Positions 6,140 through 7,176 of a stretch of 7,176 nt of DNA are shown here, one piece after another. The translations under genes were made by a program, and so were the position numbers. The stretch is from positions 1 to 7,176 of the forward strand of contig JAQCGA010000203.1 of the NCBI GenBank assembly GCA_027619145.1, given 5' to 3'. How positions within the stretch are numbered: position 1 is the first letter of the stretch; every line of letters starts with the position of its first letter. Under the pieces are notes generated by a model that was not told the origin of the DNA, ran no database searches, and saw only the letters and a program-made list of their open reading frames with translations. This DNA comes from a bacterium. Its GTDB lineage: Bacteria; Latescibacterota; UBA2968; GCA-2709665.

Positions 6140-7176
6140 ATGGCTGAAGCAACACAAAACATACGGGTTTCGGAACCGAAGCCAGATGTAGCGGACAGAG
6201 GCGTAACGGTCCGGTCTATGGCCATTGGGGTGGGGGTTGCTGTTGCGGCCAATGTGTGGGTGAATTATATCGAGTATGTGATGCACGCCTCGCGGTTGAC
6301 GCTCAGCCATTTTCCTATGGGTACGCTGATGGTGTACCTGGCGCTGGTGCTGGTGCTGAACCCTGCGTGCAGAATTCTGGCACGGCGCTGGGCGTTTTCT
6401 TCTACGGAGCTTCTGGTAACGCTGGCCTGCGGGTTGGTAGGTGGTGCGATTCCGTCTGTGGGCTTAACAGGATATTTTCTGGGGGTGATTGCGGCACCGT
6501 TTTATTTTGCGAACCCGGAGAATCAGTGGGCCACAATTTTTCATCCGTATATTCCAGAGTGGCTGGCTCCGCGGAATGTGAATGGGACGCTGGATTATTT
6601 GTTCGAGGGGTTGCCTGCGGGCGGAACCATTCCGTGGAACGTCTGGTTTGTGCCTGTTGTGAGCTGGTTGGGGTTGATTGTGGCGCTGTTCGCAGCTTCT
6701 CTGTGTATGGCTGTCATTTTACGTAAGCAGTGGGTGGAGAACGAACGGCTGACGTATCCAATTTTGCGTCCGGTCATGGATTTGACGGAGCACAAAGGGG
6801 GCGGTTTCCCCAAGTTGTTCTGGACGGGGTTCTGGATCGCCTTCGGGATCTTGTCGTGGAATACGATCAGTCATTTCAGCCCGGGATTTCCCCAGATCCC
6901 CAATATCCAGTGGGGGCCGTGGATTGGGGCGGAGCGGTTTTTCCCGGGGATCTGGACACGCATCAATATGTTCACGATTTCATTTGCGTATTTTGCAAAT
7001 ATCGACGTGTTGTTCAGCCTGTGGTTTTTCGATTTGCTGTTTATTATCCGCAGTGGAATGTTAAACCGCCTGGGCTATAATGCCGCGTCCATGAAACACG
7101 CATCGGCGGATTTTCAATGGATCCCCCTGGGGGCGTTTTTCGCCCTGGTGCTCTGGAATCTGTGGACGGCGCGGGA
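6140..7176 (+). CDS. DUF6785-family membrane protein (copy 2), 3' truncated by window edge
   Basis: The frame is open from ATG 6140 to the right edge without a stop, giving 345 complete codons and 2 spare bases. It lies 15 nt after copy 1, with a modest ribosome site GGGAAG at 6130-6135. It aligns almost without gaps to residues 21-344 of copy 1, about 70-75% identical by hand count. Identical blocks include VNYIEYV, LNPACR, APFYFANPENQW, EWLAPRNVNGTLDYL, VILRKQWVE, ERLTYP, IPNIQWGPWI and DVLFSLWFFDLLFI. The N-terminal 20 residues and the loop near residues 217-223 (EHKGGG against SRSERRD in copy 1) differ most. The missing 3' part should encode the remaining 300 or so residues. Two adjacent copies suggest either a heteromeric carrier or two carriers of different specificity, and the sequence does not decide. 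Function is as uncertain as for copy 1. Confidence 0.88.
   Translation, partial: MAEATQNIRVSEPKPDVADRGVTVRSMAIGVGVAVAANVWVNYIEYVMHASRLTLSHFPMGTLMVYLALVLVLNPACRILARRWAFSSTELLVTLACGLVGGAIPSVGLTGYFLGVIAAPFYFANPENQWATIFHPYIPEWLAPRNVNGTLDYLFEGLPAGGTIPWNVWFVPVVSWLGLIVALFAASLCMAVILRKQWVENERLTYPILRPVMDLTEHKGGGFPKLFWTGFWIAFGILSWNTISHFSPGFPQIPNIQWGPWIGAERFFPGIWTRINMFTISFAYFANIDVLFSLWFFDLLFIIRSGMLNRLGYNAASMKHASADFQWIPLGAFFALVLWNLWTAR

Noticed and set aside
5768..6310. Minus-strand open frame (180 codons) spanning the junction of the two membrane genes
   Set aside because: It is the antisense shadow of two recognisable paralogues, with no ribosome site or domain pattern of its own.
6256..7080. Out-of-frame + strand open frames (6256-6726 and 6730-7080)
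   Set aside because: They are shadows of the true frame starting at 6140, which aligns along its whole length with copy 1 and has no stop before the window edge.

Overview
The window holds five genes, all on the + strand, with short gaps. Two are cut by the window edges. In order they are: the C-terminal 318 residues of a PHP/DUF3604-type protein; a type I sulfatase of the heparan N-sulfatase (SGSH)-like kind; a gamma-glutamyltransferase (GGT)-family Ntn-hydrolase; and two tandem paralogous polytopic membrane proteins that I recognise as DUF6785/DUF6784. The second paralogue runs off the right edge. I see no RNA gene, CRISPR array, insertion sequence or intrinsic terminator.

Organism. The DNA is bacterial: Shine-Dalgarno sites about 4 nt from the start codons, compact spacing, and G+C somewhat above 50% by eye. 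DUF3604/PHP proteins, sulfatases, GGT-like hydrolases and DUF6785 membrane proteins occurring together is typical of environmental lineages such as Latescibacterota, Poribacteria, Hydrogenedentota and Planctomycetota. I cannot choose among these, and no taxonomic marker is present.

Layout. Bases 2-958, 975-2315 and 2359-3975 form one tight block with gaps of 16 and 43 nt, probably a single transcript. A 187-bp gap (3976-4162) follows. It contains three imperfect 8-nt tandem units and a candidate sigma-70-type promoter with a perfect -35 hexamer. The membrane genes at 4163-6124 and 6140-7176 are 15 nt apart and probably co-transcribed.

How the genes may work together (inference). None of the three enzymes shows a hydrophobic N-terminus where that end is visible. 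The two complete enzymes, sulfatase and GGT-like hydrolase, therefore look cytoplasmic. The membrane proteins resemble the oligopeptide-transporter (OPT) type around an RKQWVExERLTYP motif. A simple reading is a catabolic cassette: the paired carriers import a small sulfated or sulfamated, amide-bearing compound, which is then desulfated and hydrolysed inside the cell. The substrate is unknown. The GGT-like enzyme keeps its self-processing threonine but has lost nearly every residue that recognises gamma-glutamate in classical GGT, and the PHP-like protein lacks expected metal-binding histidines. Both point to chemistry other than the family names imply.
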